From NCBI GenBank assembly GCA_003170135.1, contig PMZR01000062.1, positions 1 to 33,667 on the forward strand: DNA of 33,667 bases, given 5' to 3'. Numbering within the stretch: position 1 is the first letter of the stretch; each line of letters opens with the position of its first letter. The notes under the pieces are model-generated. The model worked only from the letters and a program-made list of their open reading frames with translations, was not told the origin of the DNA and made no database searches. Positions 10,241 through 20,199 of the stretch are shown one piece after another. The DNA comes from Acidobacteriota bacterium. GTDB lineage: Bacteria > Acidobacteriota > Vicinamibacteria > Vicinamibacterales > Fen-181. A program made the position numbers and the translations under genes.

Positions 10241-11635
10241 ATGCAGCGACCAACGACTTTCCTCGCGGTGATTGGCGCGCTGCTCGTCGCGGGCGGCTGC
10301 AGCCTCGCTCCGAAGTACGTTCGGCCCGAGGCGCCAGTGCCCCCACAACTCCCGAGCGGCGCTGCAGCCACCGCCGCGGACGTACCCGCCACGACCCCCT
10401 GGCAGGAGTTCGTCACCGACGCACGGCTCCGTTCGGTGATCCAGGCGGTGCTGGCGAACAACCGCGATTTGCGGACCGCCGCGCTCAACGCGCAGATCGT
10501 CGGCGCGCAGTACCGAATCCAGCGCGCCCAGCTCTATCCGGCCGTGGGAGCGGCAGCGTCGATCGACGTGTCGCGCGTCCCGGGTGCGTTCGCATCGAAC
10601 GGGCAGGCAGACACGTTGGTCCGGTACCAGGTCAACGGGTTCACCTCGTGGGAGGTGGATCTGTTCGGGCGCGTGCGGAGCCTGAAGGAGCAGGCGCTCA
10701 ACGAGTACCTCGCGGCGCAGCACGTGTCCGAGGCGACGCGCATTTCATTGATTGCCTCCACCGCGAGCACCTGGCTGGCGTTTGCCGCCGACGCAGAAAA
10801 CCGCGCCCTGGCGGCCTCGACACTGCAGGCGCAGCAGCAATCGCTCGAGCTGATACAGCGGAGCCGGGCCGCCGGCATCGCTTCCGATCTGGACGTGCGG
10901 CAGGCGCAAACGCAAGTCGAAGCGGCGCGCGCCGACGCGGCGAGGTACGCGGGCCTCGTCGAGCAGGACAGGCACGCGCTGGATTTGCTGGCGGGATCGC
11001 GTGTGCAGCCCGAGCTCCTGCCCGCGACCTTGGCTGACGTCCAGCCGCTCACGGGAGTGCAGGCGAATCTGCCATCGGAGGTGCTGCTGCGACGGCCAGA
11101 CATCCTCGCTGCGGAGTATCAGCTGAAAGGGGCAAATGCGAACATCGGGGCGGCCCGAGCCGCGTACTTCCCGAAGATCTCGCTGACGGCCGCGTTGGGA
11201 CTCCTGAGCCCTGCGCTGTCCGACCTGTTCGAGGGTTCGGCTCGCGCGTGGAGTTTCGATTCGCAGCTGACGGCGCCGATCTTCACGGCGGGCGCGCGCA
11301 AGGCAACCGTCGAGGCGGCGACCCTCGGCCGCGACGCGGCCATCGCGCAGTACGAGAAGGCCATCCAGGTGGCGTTCCGCGAGACGAGTGACGCGCTTGC
11401 GCTCCGCGCGACTCTCTCGCAGGAGCGCGAGGCGGAAGTGGCGCTCGTCGCCGCGCTGGATGATACGTACCGGCTGTCCGAGGCGCGCTACAAGGCGGGA
11501 ATCGACGGCTATCTCGGCGTCCTGATCGCACAGCGCGCACTCTTCGTCGCCGAGCAAGCGCTGGTCGACCTGCGCCTGGCCGAACAACAGAACCTGGTGA
11601 CGCTCTACAAGGTGCTCGGCGGCGGCATTTCGTAG
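10241..11635 (+). CDS. Outer-membrane efflux channel (OprM/NodT-family lipoprotein)
   Basis: 464-residue outer-membrane factor completing the tripartite pump. The signal peptide ends in LLVAGGCSLAPKYVRP, a clear lipobox followed by the APKYVRP motif typical of OprM/NodT proteins. Two repeated halves with long amphipathic helices follow, including the TSWEVDLFGRVRSLKE motif near the middle of the first half and PSEVLLRRPDILAAEYQLKG opening the second. The C-terminus has the SEARYKAGIDGYLGVLIAQR segment. A single base separates its ATG from the pump stop, with GGAGGGG eight bases upstream. No terminator is visible after it; transposase remnant B begins about 50 bases downstream. Confidence 0.95.
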   Translation: MQRPTTFLAVIGALLVAGGCSLAPKYVRPEAPVPPQLPSGAAATAADVPATTPWQEFVTDARLRSVIQAVLANNRDLRTAALNAQIVGAQYRIQRAQLYPAVGAAASIDVSRVPGAFASNGQADTLVRYQVNGFTSWEVDLFGRVRSLKEQALNEYLAAQHVSEATRISLIASTASTWLAFAADAENRALAASTLQAQQQSLELIQRSRAAGIASDLDVRQAQTQVEAARADAARYAGLVEQDRHALDLLAGSRVQPELLPATLADVQPLTGVQANLPSEVLLRRPDILAAEYQLKGANANIGAARAAYFPKISLTAALGLLSPALSDLFEGSARAWSFDSQLTAPIFTAGARKATVEAATLGRDAAIAQYEKAIQVAFRETSDALALRATLSQEREAEVALVAALDDTYRLSEARYKAGIDGYLGVLIAQRALFVAEQALVDLRLAEQQNLVTLYKVLGGGIS

Positions 11636-11684
11636 GCGTCGGTTTCAAGACCTGATGATCGAGGGCGAGGAACCCTGTGCCTCG

Positions 11685-12013
11685 CCAATCACGCCGTGGC
11701 CCTGGTCTCGATGGACTTCTTCACCGTCCCGACCGTCACCGGACGCGTGCTGTTCGTCTTGGTGCTGCTCGCGCATCAACGCCGACGAGTCGTCCATGTG
11801 GCGATCACGCAGCATCCGACGGCCGCGTGGACGGCGCACTTGCGCCGCGTGCTTGCGGCCTATCTCTCGTACTATCATGGCGCGCGAACCCATCTCTCCC
11901 TTCAGAAAGACGCGCCCACGCCACGGCGCGTTCACACGCCGACGGAAGGGCGCGTCGTCGCGTTCCCAGAAGTTGGTGGACTTCACCATCGGTACGAGCG
12001 GCGCGCCGCTTGA
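11685..12013 (+). mobile_element. Transposase remnant B (integrase-core type, internally deleted)
   Basis: Second broken copy of the same transposase family as remnant A, on the opposite strand. It starts mid-protein at NHAVALVSMDFFTVPTV, which carries the first catalytic Asp, continues through HQRRRVVHVAITQHPTAAWTA, then jumps directly to HLRRVLAAYLSYYHGARTHL. It ends GGLHHRYERRAA, almost identical to the tail of remnant A. The N-terminal half and the segment with the second Asp and the Glu are missing. The frame is open from the break to the stop, but the product could not be active. It begins about 50 bases after the efflux channel gene. Confidence 0.85.
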
Positions 12014-12450
12014 CGCGATGCCGCGTAGAGAGGCATACCCTGAACTGCGCCAGCGAGACCGGCAAAGGAGTATCCGGCGCCCGGACGTCCAAGCGTCTGC
12101 ACCGTCAGCGGTGCCGGGGCCTTGGGCTGCCTCGCACTCTGTCTCTCGGCTGTCGCGGGGGGTCGGCCCGCCTGCCCCGTAACGGCCGGCGCGGCCTGGC
12201 CCAGGCACAACAGCAGCAAACTGCCCGCACGCGCCGCCTTGCCTGCTTCGCGGGCCATCCGGAACGCCTGCATCATGAGTTCTCTCGCGGACCGAGTCAT
12301 AGCCGAACGGCTCCATGCGCGAGGGCGCGGCTATTCAAGCACGCGGATGGGAGCGACGTCCAGCGTGAAATCGGCAGACTGGCTAGCGGCCGGTCGGGGC
12401 CCGACGGTATGATGATACGAGGCCATGGATGACCACTCGAGGAGAGATGA
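12014..12450. other. Intergenic stretch with a possible truncated secreted-protein start
   Basis: No confident gene. On the minus strand an ATG at 12300 opens a frame with a signal-peptide-like start (a hydrophobic run SLLLLCLGQAAPAV). The frame reads into the end of transposase remnant B and stops at 11983, so it could be the 5' stump of a gene cut by that insertion. A GTAT-GATG-ATAC dyad (12407-12418) lies 32 bases upstream of the aldo/keto reductase start and includes TATGAT, a good -10 match without a matching -35. Confidence 0.3.
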
Positions 12451-13443
<993 letters not shown>

Positions 13444-13453
13444 GGCATGGTGC

Positions 13454-13921
13454 TCACAGCCGGGAAGCGATCACCTTGCCCAGGGACGTCAGTTGGTCGA
13501 TGGTCAGGTAGACCTTCCTGGTGGCGAAGTCGCCGAACGCCGTCAGGACGACACAGTGCGTCCCCTTGGTGAACGCGAGCAAGTTGTCCGGCATGCCGGG
13601 CATCGACCCGCCCTCGATGGCCTGCTCGCCGACGCCGCTGACGGGAGCCTTGCCGTACTTGGTCTTGAAGCCCGCGAAGTTCTTGACGTCGGCGAACTGG
13701 ACCATCAACACCAGTTCGCCCGCATCATCTGCGAAATTGAGGTCGCCACCCGCTCCAGCCGCAGAGCCGCGCGCAATGCTCGTGACGCCTCTGACCCCGG
13801 TGACCTTCTCGACGTCTGCTGCCGTCAGGTACTTCTCGTGGGAACCCTGGGCGAACGCGGAGAGCGCCAGACCCGCACTCACACACAGGAGAATGCCCAA
13901 CGCGCAACAAGATGTCTTCAC
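13454..13921 (-). CDS. Small secreted protein of unknown function
   Basis: 155-residue protein with a signal peptide ending LALSAFAQG, predicted to be cleaved after AFA. The mature part starts HEKYLTAADVEKVTGVRGV, has a central VQFADVKNFAGFKTKYG segment and ends in a helix-like VYLTIDQLTSLGKVIASRL. The pattern resembles small periplasmic proteins that sense or bind a ligand, but I cannot name a family. I chose the GTG at 13921 because AAAGG lies at good spacing; a GTG at 13930 would overlap that ribosome site. It follows the MscS-type channel on the same strand (98 bases between them) and may be co-transcribed with it. Confidence 0.75.
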   Translation of the reverse strand: MKTSCCALGILLCVSAGLALSAFAQGSHEKYLTAADVEKVTGVRGVTSIARGSAAGAGGDLNFADDAGELVLMVQFADVKNFAGFKTKYGKAPVSGVGEQAIEGGSMPGMPDNLLAFTKGTHCVVLTAFGDFATRKVYLTIDQLTSLGKVIASRL

Positions 13922-14018
13922 GGGTTCCACCTTTCTCGAGACACTTGGCGTGCCGCTGCACCTGGCGTCGTTCGAGGACGCGGTGTGAAACCGGTGGCCC
14001 GTGTCAGCTCCGCGTCCA

Positions 14019-15995
14019 CTAGCTGACGTCGGCTTTCAGCGCCAATGGCGGTTTGCCGGATCCCGCCTGCTTGAATGCCGGCTCCTTGTCGATCGCGCTC
14101 AACAACTCGCGCGTCACTCGATCGTCGATCTCCGCGGCGTGCATCAGATCGACCGGATAGCGGATGACGATGTCGAGCCCTGACGGTGTTGGATACAACC
14201 GGCTCGTCGGCTGCAGCGCTCCCGTCGGCGTCGCGGTCAGCGTCCGTTCAATCTGCCGGTGCTGCTTTTCCATCTCGCCCTGGTACTCCGCGAACACGCC
14301 CTCCACCACGCTGCGCAACCGTTTCTCCGCCAGGAGGTAGTCGCTCTCGGGGGGTACCGTCACGGCGACCTCGTGCCAGCGGAAGCTTGTGCCGGGGATT
14401 TGTTTGAAGAACCCGGCAGTCGGCTGAAACACGACGGAATTGGAGAACGCCACGACCCGTCCGCTCGCCGTCTTCTCTCCGCTGCCGGCGAGCTCGACGA
14501 GATGGAAGCGCACCAGTCCCACGTCGATGACTTCGCCGGTGACTCCGGCCACCTGCACGCGATCGCCGACCCGGATGCCATACTTGCCGATCAGGAAGAA
14601 GTACGCCACCACCGACAGGATGACGCTCTGGAGCGCGACCGCCACGCCGGCGGTGATCAACCCCGCAAAGGTCGCCACCGAGCCAAGCTCGTTCGCGAAC
14701 GAGAAGACGAGCACGATGGCGATCACGCACCAGAACACGATCTTGCGCAGCAGCAGGTACTGGTACCTGCGGCGCGCCTCGCGCACGTAGCGAAAGATCG
14801 CCCGGCGCCACAGCTCGGCTCCCCCGGCTATCGCCACGACGAGGACGATGAGGGCCCCAAGCCTGATCAGGAGATCGCGCAACTCCGTGTGATACCGGGC
14901 TTGGAGCGAGGTCCGCCAGGTCTCGACGTTCTTCCTGTACACGTCGAGCAGGATTCCCTGCTTGGTCAAGGGCAACAGGGCGTCCGACGTGCGCTTGAAC
15001 TGCGCGGTCAGCGCGTCGAACATCGCCTTCTGCTGCACGAGGAGGATCGGATCATCAGAGGTGTCGGCCAGCGCGGCGAGATCGTCGCCCCGCTTGGACA
15101 GGTCTCGCAGGGTGCCCACCAACGGTGCGCGGAGCCCTTTCAGGTCCTGGCCCAGGGAATCGGTCATCTGCATGGCGTCGCCGAGCGTGCCGATGCGCGA
15201 TGAGAGCGCGAACACGTCCAGCGTCAGTCCCCACACTCCGGACACTTCATTTCCCGGCGTGCTGGCCGGAGGGGGCGCGATCGACTGGCTGCCCATCGCC
15301 GCGGCCTCCTCTTTCGTCGCGGGCTTCGCCAGGGCACCCGGGACCGACCGCGCCAATGCCTCGATCTGCTCCCGGATGCCGGTCGCGCCCAGACCGCCCG
15401 CGCTCGATCCGCCGACGAACTCGGCCATGCTCTGAAGCGAATCTCTCCGCGTCTTGGCGAGATCGAGTTCGCTGCGCGTCTCGTCAATCCTCGCCTGGAG
15501 CGATCCCCGCCGGGGCCCGGTCTCGGTGGGCAGCTTCGCTTGCAGCGATTCCATCTCCGCCTGGTTCGACCGGATCTTCTGCTCCAATGCGACCTGCATC
15601 CGCCGGAGGGCCTGATAGCGTGATGCTCCCCCCTGGCCGCGCCCCCCCGCCTGCCCCGCCGCGTCCTTTTCGATCGACTCTGCCCGGACCCTGGCGAAAT
15701 CGAAGGCGAGCGAGACCACCTGGTTGCCGATCTGCTGGTTCTCGTTCACCAGCATTCCCTCGTTGGAGTCGGCGGCCATCTGGCGCTGAAGGTCGATCTG
15801 CCGATGCCAGCTGATGGTGTGGTTGAGATACTGAAGAAGACCCGCGGACGCCGAATCGACACCGAGCGCGACCTGGGAAGACACCACCAGCGTGCCGGAA
15901 ACCAGGATCGCGGCCATCAGGCCGATCGCCCTTCTCGACCAGCACACCTCGGCCGAACGTTCGAGGTTCGAATGGCGAGCCATCATCGGATGCAT
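14019..15995 (-). CDS. Large MscS-family mechanosensitive channel with periplasmic coiled coil
   Basis: 658-residue membrane protein. An N-terminal membrane or signal segment (about residues 22-45) is followed by a long helical, probably periplasmic region (45-370) rich in coiled-coil sequence. Further hydrophobic segments lie near 378-395 and 415-435. The pore-lining helix is about 441-470 (GLITAGVAVALQSVILSVVA), and the MscS beta domain runs from about 472 (IRVGDRVQVAGVTGEVIDVG). The C-terminal domain (530-640) completes the channel. This architecture fits the MscK/MscM-type large channels, which open under membrane tension and release solutes on osmotic downshock. Ordinary MscS is under half this length. 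Several in-frame Met codons near the N-terminus leave the exact start open by a few residues. Confidence 0.9.
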   Translation of the reverse strand: MHPMMARHSNLERSAEVCWSRRAIGLMAAILVSGTLVVSSQVALGVDSASAGLLQYLNHTISWHRQIDLQRQMAADSNEGMLVNENQQIGNQVVSLAFDFARVRAESIEKDAAGQAGGRGQGGASRYQALRRMQVALEQKIRSNQAEMESLQAKLPTETGPRRGSLQARIDETRSELDLAKTRRDSLQSMAEFVGGSSAGGLGATGIREQIEALARSVPGALAKPATKEEAAAMGSQSIAPPPASTPGNEVSGVWGLTLDVFALSSRIGTLGDAMQMTDSLGQDLKGLRAPLVGTLRDLSKRGDDLAALADTSDDPILLVQQKAMFDALTAQFKRTSDALLPLTKQGILLDVYRKNVETWRTSLQARYHTELRDLLIRLGALIVLVVAIAGGAELWRRAIFRYVREARRRYQYLLLRKIVFWCVIAIVLVFSFANELGSVATFAGLITAGVAVALQSVILSVVAYFFLIGKYGIRVGDRVQVAGVTGEVIDVGLVRFHLVELAGSGEKTASGRVVAFSNSVVFQPTAGFFKQIPGTSFRWHEVAVTVPPESDYLLAEKRLRSVVEGVFAEYQGEMEKQHRQIERTLTATPTGALQPTSRLYPTPSGLDIVIRYPVDLMHAAEIDDRVTRELLSAIDKEPAFKQAGSGKPPLALKADVS

Positions 15996-16113
15996 CGTAC
16001 ACCCAGAAGCCTTCTGGGACGCGGCCCGCTGCGCGCCGTGGCGCTCATGAACTGAGGGAACTCGAGGAAGAGTTGAAGAAGCGCTCGTGACGCCGCCGTC
16101 GAAGCGAATCCAG

Positions 16114-18681
16114 TCAGAACTTGACCCGCGCCGACAGTTGGAGCTGACGCGGCGATTGCGCGGTCACCGGGCGGCCGAAGAGTGGCGATCCCAAGGTGCC
16201 GATGTAGCTGCCGTAATTCACGCGGTTGAGCAGGTTGAACGCGTCGAATCCCAGCGTCATCCCGCGCTCGTCCTTGCCGCCGATTGTCAGATCGCGTGAG
16301 ACGCGAAGGTCGAGCGACGCAAAGGCGGCTCCGTCAAGCGTGTTGCGGCCGACACCGGCCGGGCGGGCGCGTCCGCGGCCGTTGTTGAACACATCCTGTC
16401 CAAGCAACTCCGTGTACGGCCCGGCGGAATTCATCGTCAGGCCGATGCCGACATCGGCCACCTTCCACGGATTGATCCGGCCCAGCAGCAGGAACCGGTG
16501 CGGCCGATCGAAGTCGGCCCGCGCCCATTCGCCTGACAGGTCGTAGTCGTTCGCCGGATACGATCCGATGCCGTTCGTGTCGTTGCGGGCGCGGCTGAAG
16601 GTGTACTGCATCTGGCCGTCGAACCAGCGCGTCACCTTGCCACGCAGCGTCACCTGCAGCGAATCGCTCTGCTGCCGGCCGCTGGATTCAATCTGGCGCA
16701 CCGCGCCGTAGGCGGGATTCGGCCGTACGAGATAGAGCGGCGGCAGCGGCGCGTTCACGTCGCGCGACCGGAACATGTGGTACCCGTGCAATCCCGTGTA
16801 GGTCAGCGACAGCGTCGTCGTCTTGCGCAGCTGGTGATCGACGCCGAGGCTGTACTGCACCGACTGCGGAATCTGCACGTCGGGTGCGAGCCGCACGATG
16901 CTTTGCGGCTCTGCCGCCGCCGTCGTCGACTGAAAGGGATCGGGGTAGGACGGATTGGTGATGACGTACCGAACGAGACCGCCAGGCTGGGAGTGCAGCA
17001 GATCGGCGATCGCCACCGGACCGCTGCGGTCGTTGAAGATGCCGGCGCCGGCGCGGAACACGTTGGTCTTGTCGCCGCCGGGTGCGTAGGCGAGCGACGC
17101 GCGCGGCGCGACGTTGTTGGTGTCGTGAAAGTAGTTCTGCCAGTCGTACCGCAGGCCGAACGACACGGTCATGCCGGGCCGCGCCTGCCAGTCGTCCTTG
17201 ATGTAGGCGCCGACCTGCTTCTCGACGAACGCGAGGTCGCCGTTGCCCCGCTGCTCGGTGAAGGCGTAGGGCGTGCCGGCGGCGTACGCGGCCAGGCTCG
17301 CGAAGGAGAACGTCCCCCCGAAGTTGCTGCGATCGTAGAACCCGCGGCGGCTCCAGTCGGGCAGCTGGAACCCGGCCTGGACGAGGTGCTGCGTCTTCGT
17401 CCACACGAGGCTCGTCATGAGCTGCATGTGCAATTCGGTCCGCAGGAGATCGCCTTGCCCTCCCCCGCCCGTGAACGCCCCGGCCACGACGATGCCGGGT
17501 GCTGACGACACGCTCGAGACCGGCTCGCGTTCGTGGCCGACGAGAATCTGAAACTGGTGCAGGAGCGTCGGCCGGATGACTGTCTGCTGCGTGTAGACGA
17601 CCTGCTGTTCCTTGTGCTCGAAGTTGGTGCCGGCCGTGGCCAGCGTGGTCCCGCCGACGCCGCGGTTCCGATTGCTTTCGTACTCGTAGTTCGGGCGGAT
17701 CGAGATCGTGACGCGATTGCTGATCTGCCGGGTGATGCTGAACGCCAGCAGCGACTGCCGGTTCGGCTGAGGCACAAGGTCCTGGACGGTGCCCGACATC
17801 TGGATGGCAAACACGACCGCCTGCTGGTCCTCCATCTGATCGTGTCCTGACAGCAGGAACGACGTCTGGCCGCCGTGACCGAGCGGACCACCGATCGTCC
17901 CCTCGAGGATGCGGCGCTGTTCGGGCGGTTTGGTGGGCGCGAAGGCGTTCCGCGCGTCGAGCCGCGCATCACGAAAGATGACGTTCCCTTCGCCGTGATA
18001 CTCCTGCGATCCCGGCTTGGTCAGGATCTCGATCCGGCCGCGTCCCGGCCGGGCGTACTCGGCCGAATACGGATCCTGGTTGATCTTGATCTGCTGCACG
18101 GCCGACGCGCTGACTCGCAGCGCGCTCACTTCCATTCCGTTGACGACGACGGTGACGCCGCCGGTCCCAATCGATCCCGCATCGAGGAAGCGCGAGATCG
18201 TCGCGAGGTAGTCCTGATCGAACACCGGCAGGCTCGCCAGCATGTCCTGATTGACGGTGACCGCGTCGGAGTTCGCGGAGGTGGCGGTGCTGACGCCGGT
18301 GGCCTGGTTGCTGACCGTGACGTCCTGCTTGAGCTTCGCGAGCGGCAGCGTGACGCGAAGCGGCGATGGCGCCCGGCGATCGACGGTGACCCTGACGGTC
18401 GTCGCCTGGAACCCTTCGAAGCTGACTGTCACTTCGTAGCGACCGGGCGGCACGGAGACAAACCGGAACATTCCGGTCGCGTCGGCCGACGTCGTTTGCA
18501 CCACCGTCGTCGGGCCGGTGGTCAGCACAACCTGCGCACCGGGCAGCACGGCACCGCTCGCATCGACGGCGACGCCCGTGACGGTTGGCCCGTTCTGCTG
18601 CTGCCGCGCGTTCAGCGGGACGGCCAGCGTCGCGATGAGGACCAGGAGGACGACAACAGGGGACGTCAGGCGGTTCTCCAT
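16114..18681 (-). CDS. TonB-receptor-like outer-membrane barrel with carboxypeptidase-regulatory domain (1)
   Basis: 855-residue outer-membrane protein. A signal peptide (MENRLTSPVVVLLVLIATLA) precedes an N-terminal carboxypeptidase-regulatory-like beta-sandwich (about residues 30-115, with DASGAVLPGAQV and VPPGRYEVTVSFEGFQ). A plug-like domain follows (about 130-240, with VVVNGMEVSALRVS and NQDPYSAEYARPGRGRIEIL), then a long barrel ending in QLQLSARVKF, a proper C-terminal Phe for barrel assembly. The family is expanded in Acidobacteriota and Bacteroidota and is thought to take up large ligands such as glycans or peptides; the substrate here is unknown. Start ATG 18681 is chosen; GTG 18690 is an alternative. 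A tandem dyad lies upstream. No surface-lipoprotein partner is adjacent, unlike SusCD pairs. Confidence 0.9.
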   Translation of the reverse strand: MENRLTSPVVVLLVLIATLAVPLNARQQQNGPTVTGVAVDASGAVLPGAQVVLTTGPTTVVQTTSADATGMFRFVSVPPGRYEVTVSFEGFQATTVRVTVDRRAPSPLRVTLPLAKLKQDVTVSNQATGVSTATSANSDAVTVNQDMLASLPVFDQDYLATISRFLDAGSIGTGGVTVVVNGMEVSALRVSASAVQQIKINQDPYSAEYARPGRGRIEILTKPGSQEYHGEGNVIFRDARLDARNAFAPTKPPEQRRILEGTIGGPLGHGGQTSFLLSGHDQMEDQQAVVFAIQMSGTVQDLVPQPNRQSLLAFSITRQISNRVTISIRPNYEYESNRNRGVGGTTLATAGTNFEHKEQQVVYTQQTVIRPTLLHQFQILVGHEREPVSSVSSAPGIVVAGAFTGGGGQGDLLRTELHMQLMTSLVWTKTQHLVQAGFQLPDWSRRGFYDRSNFGGTFSFASLAAYAAGTPYAFTEQRGNGDLAFVEKQVGAYIKDDWQARPGMTVSFGLRYDWQNYFHDTNNVAPRASLAYAPGGDKTNVFRAGAGIFNDRSGPVAIADLLHSQPGGLVRYVITNPSYPDPFQSTTAAAEPQSIVRLAPDVQIPQSVQYSLGVDHQLRKTTTLSLTYTGLHGYHMFRSRDVNAPLPPLYLVRPNPAYGAVRQIESSGRQQSDSLQVTLRGKVTRWFDGQMQYTFSRARNDTNGIGSYPANDYDLSGEWARADFDRPHRFLLLGRINPWKVADVGIGLTMNSAGPYTELLGQDVFNNGRGRARPAGVGRNTLDGAAFASLDLRVSRDLTIGGKDERGMTLGFDAFNLLNRVNYGSYIGTLGSPLFGRPVTAQSPRQLQLSARVKF

Positions 18682-18725
18682 TGTTCGCACGCGTTCCGTG
18701 ACACAAGGCCGGGCAAGGGGGGGAG

Positions 18726-18785
18726 AGTATAACGCTTCGGCGCGCGCCGGGACCCTGAAGAGTTGTTCAGTGAAGAGTTGTTCAG
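18726..18785 (-). promoter_or_regulatory. Promoter with tandem 15-bp operator upstream of receptor 1
   Basis: On the minus strand a -10 box TATACT (18726-18731) lies about 45 bases before the receptor start and lacks a recognisable -35. Two perfect head-to-tail copies of a 15-base unit (18756-18770 and 18771-18785; plus strand TGAAGAGTTGTTCAG) sit just upstream. Each unit is a dyad TGAA-N7-TTCA. The placement fits activator sites beside a weak promoter. The repeats are seen; the activator is inferred. Confidence 0.5.
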
Positions 18786-18942
18786 ACGCGACGGCGTTCG
18801 CGCCCAGCCGGCGGCGGTCGGCTCCGGGCGGCCGGCTGTCCAGAGCCAGCCGGCCCTGGCGTGACGACCGAGGCACACGTCCAAACCATCGCCGTGCCCT
18901 CCTTCTTCGACCCCCGGATGCGAACCCAGGTGGGCGAGCGAT

Positions 18943-19908
18943 TTACTTCTCGAGAAAGTCGTTACCGCTGAAGCCGTAGCTCTGCAGCTGTTTGTCCTTC
19001 GTCGTGGCTGCGCCGTTGGGGTTGAAGTAGAAGTCGACGACAGGGAAGCCCTTCGTGCCTTTCAGAAGGAATCCGCCAATGCCCGGGCGAAGCGGGATGG
19101 CTTCGATCTGGTAGTGCCCGGCCGTCTGATAGGGCTCGCCCAAAAACCCCAGGACGTAGCGATAGTTCGTGTCCTTGGTCGGATCCTGTTTGAAGCGATA
19201 GCCGATGACTTTCCCGCTGCTGTCCTTGACTCCCTGAAGCATCTCCTCCGGCGAACACAACCGGTGCAGGGTCTTGGAGCAGAAGGCGACCTGGATCGTC
19301 TTCATGTCCTGCAGGAAGAGAAACGCCACCTGCTCGTCCGGCTTGAAGCTGGCGGCGACTCCGCCCGCGAACTCGGCTTCGACTGTCGTGCCCTCCGGAA
19401 GCCTGATCGCGGAAGCGGATGTCGGCGAGCCGGGTTGCCGTGCGGGGACGCTTGCAGAAGCCGGTCCGGTGCAGGTGATGTTGTACGGCACCGGGCCTGA
19501 ACTCACGTTCAACGGTCCATGATGACCGGCCGCATCTTCCATGATGGCGAGCATCGACGCGTTGGGAACGGCAGGGGCGCTGCGAAATGTTCCCTCCACC
19601 TTCACGGTCTGGGTGCCCGCCGCGGCAAACGTCACGGTCCCCTCGGGCGAGTGGCTCACGGCGCCCGCCAGGACCTGGTACCACACGGTTCCCGGCCCAT
19701 CGGTGGTGATCTCGCCCACCAGTTGCACCTGGCCCGGACAGGGGCCGTTGTAGCTTTCAGGGACGAGGCGCAACCGCACGGCGGTCACTTTCGCGGTGTC
19801 GGGCGCGGAGGCCCCCCGAGGTATCTGAGCGAAGCAGGTGATTGGAACCACGGTGCCCGCCATCACAAGAAGGAGCACAGCACAGAACCGATGCAGCGCA
19901 TCTCGCAC
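18943..19908 (-). CDS. Secreted beta-sandwich protein of unknown function
   Basis: 321-residue exported protein. An N-terminal hydrophobic segment ends near TCFAQIPRGAS. A first domain (about residues 35-145) has an Ig-like pattern with paired cysteines (NGPCPGQVQL and YNITCTGP). A Ser/Pro-rich linker precedes a second domain (about 165-321) with PEGTTVEAEFAGGVAASFKP and a conserved-looking VDFYFNPNG end. I recognise no named family. I chose the GTG at 19908 because AGGAGG sits seven bases upstream; the frame opens slightly earlier at 19932. It lies upstream of receptor 1 on the same strand, but 260 bases and a separate promoter lie between them, so they are probably not one operon. Confidence 0.75.
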   Translation of the reverse strand: MRDALHRFCAVLLLVMAGTVVPITCFAQIPRGASAPDTAKVTAVRLRLVPESYNGPCPGQVQLVGEITTDGPGTVWYQVLAGAVSHSPEGTVTFAAAGTQTVKVEGTFRSAPAVPNASMLAIMEDAAGHHGPLNVSSGPVPYNITCTGPASASVPARQPGSPTSASAIRLPEGTTVEAEFAGGVAASFKPDEQVAFLFLQDMKTIQVAFCSKTLHRLCSPEEMLQGVKDSSGKVIGYRFKQDPTKDTNYRYVLGFLGEPYQTAGHYQIEAIPLRPGIGGFLLKGTKGFPVVDFYFNPNGAATTKDKQLQSYGFSGNDFLEK

Positions 19909-19912
19909 GATT

Positions 19913-20122
19913 TCACCTCCTCGGGAGATCACGTTTCCGATCGAGCGAATCAGAGGCAGCCCTTGTGTTGATGACCGCCTTCTTCAGCCCGACGGCGTGA
20001 TGGGCCACGCTGTCGATGGTCCGCTCCACGCGCCAACCCGCGCGCTCGGCCAGCACGCAAAACGCCTCCAGCCCGAGATAACGAATGAGCGGCCGGCCGC
20101 CAGGCTCCGTGGTCGGTATCAT
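19913..20122 (-). CDS. Doubtful short ORF or gene fragment
   Basis: A 69-codon frame beginning MIPTTEPGGRPLIRYLGLEA and continuing FCVLAERAGWRVERTI. It looks more protein-like than the surrounding shadow frames, with an amphipathic, GC-third-position pattern, but has no ribosome site and no recognised domain. Its stop is four bases before the GTG of the next gene. It fills most of the gap between the M23 peptidase and the secreted protein. It may be the tail of a deleted gene. Confidence 0.25.
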   Translation of the reverse strand: MIPTTEPGGRPLIRYLGLEAFCVLAERAGWRVERTIDSVAHHAVGLKKAVINTRAASDSLDRKRDLPRR

Positions 20123-20199
20123 GCGTGGGTCGATCGTGCTCGCGTCGCGAACGACAGAACCGCGAGAATCCCGCGCAGGACGTCCGGCGGCGTGTTCCT

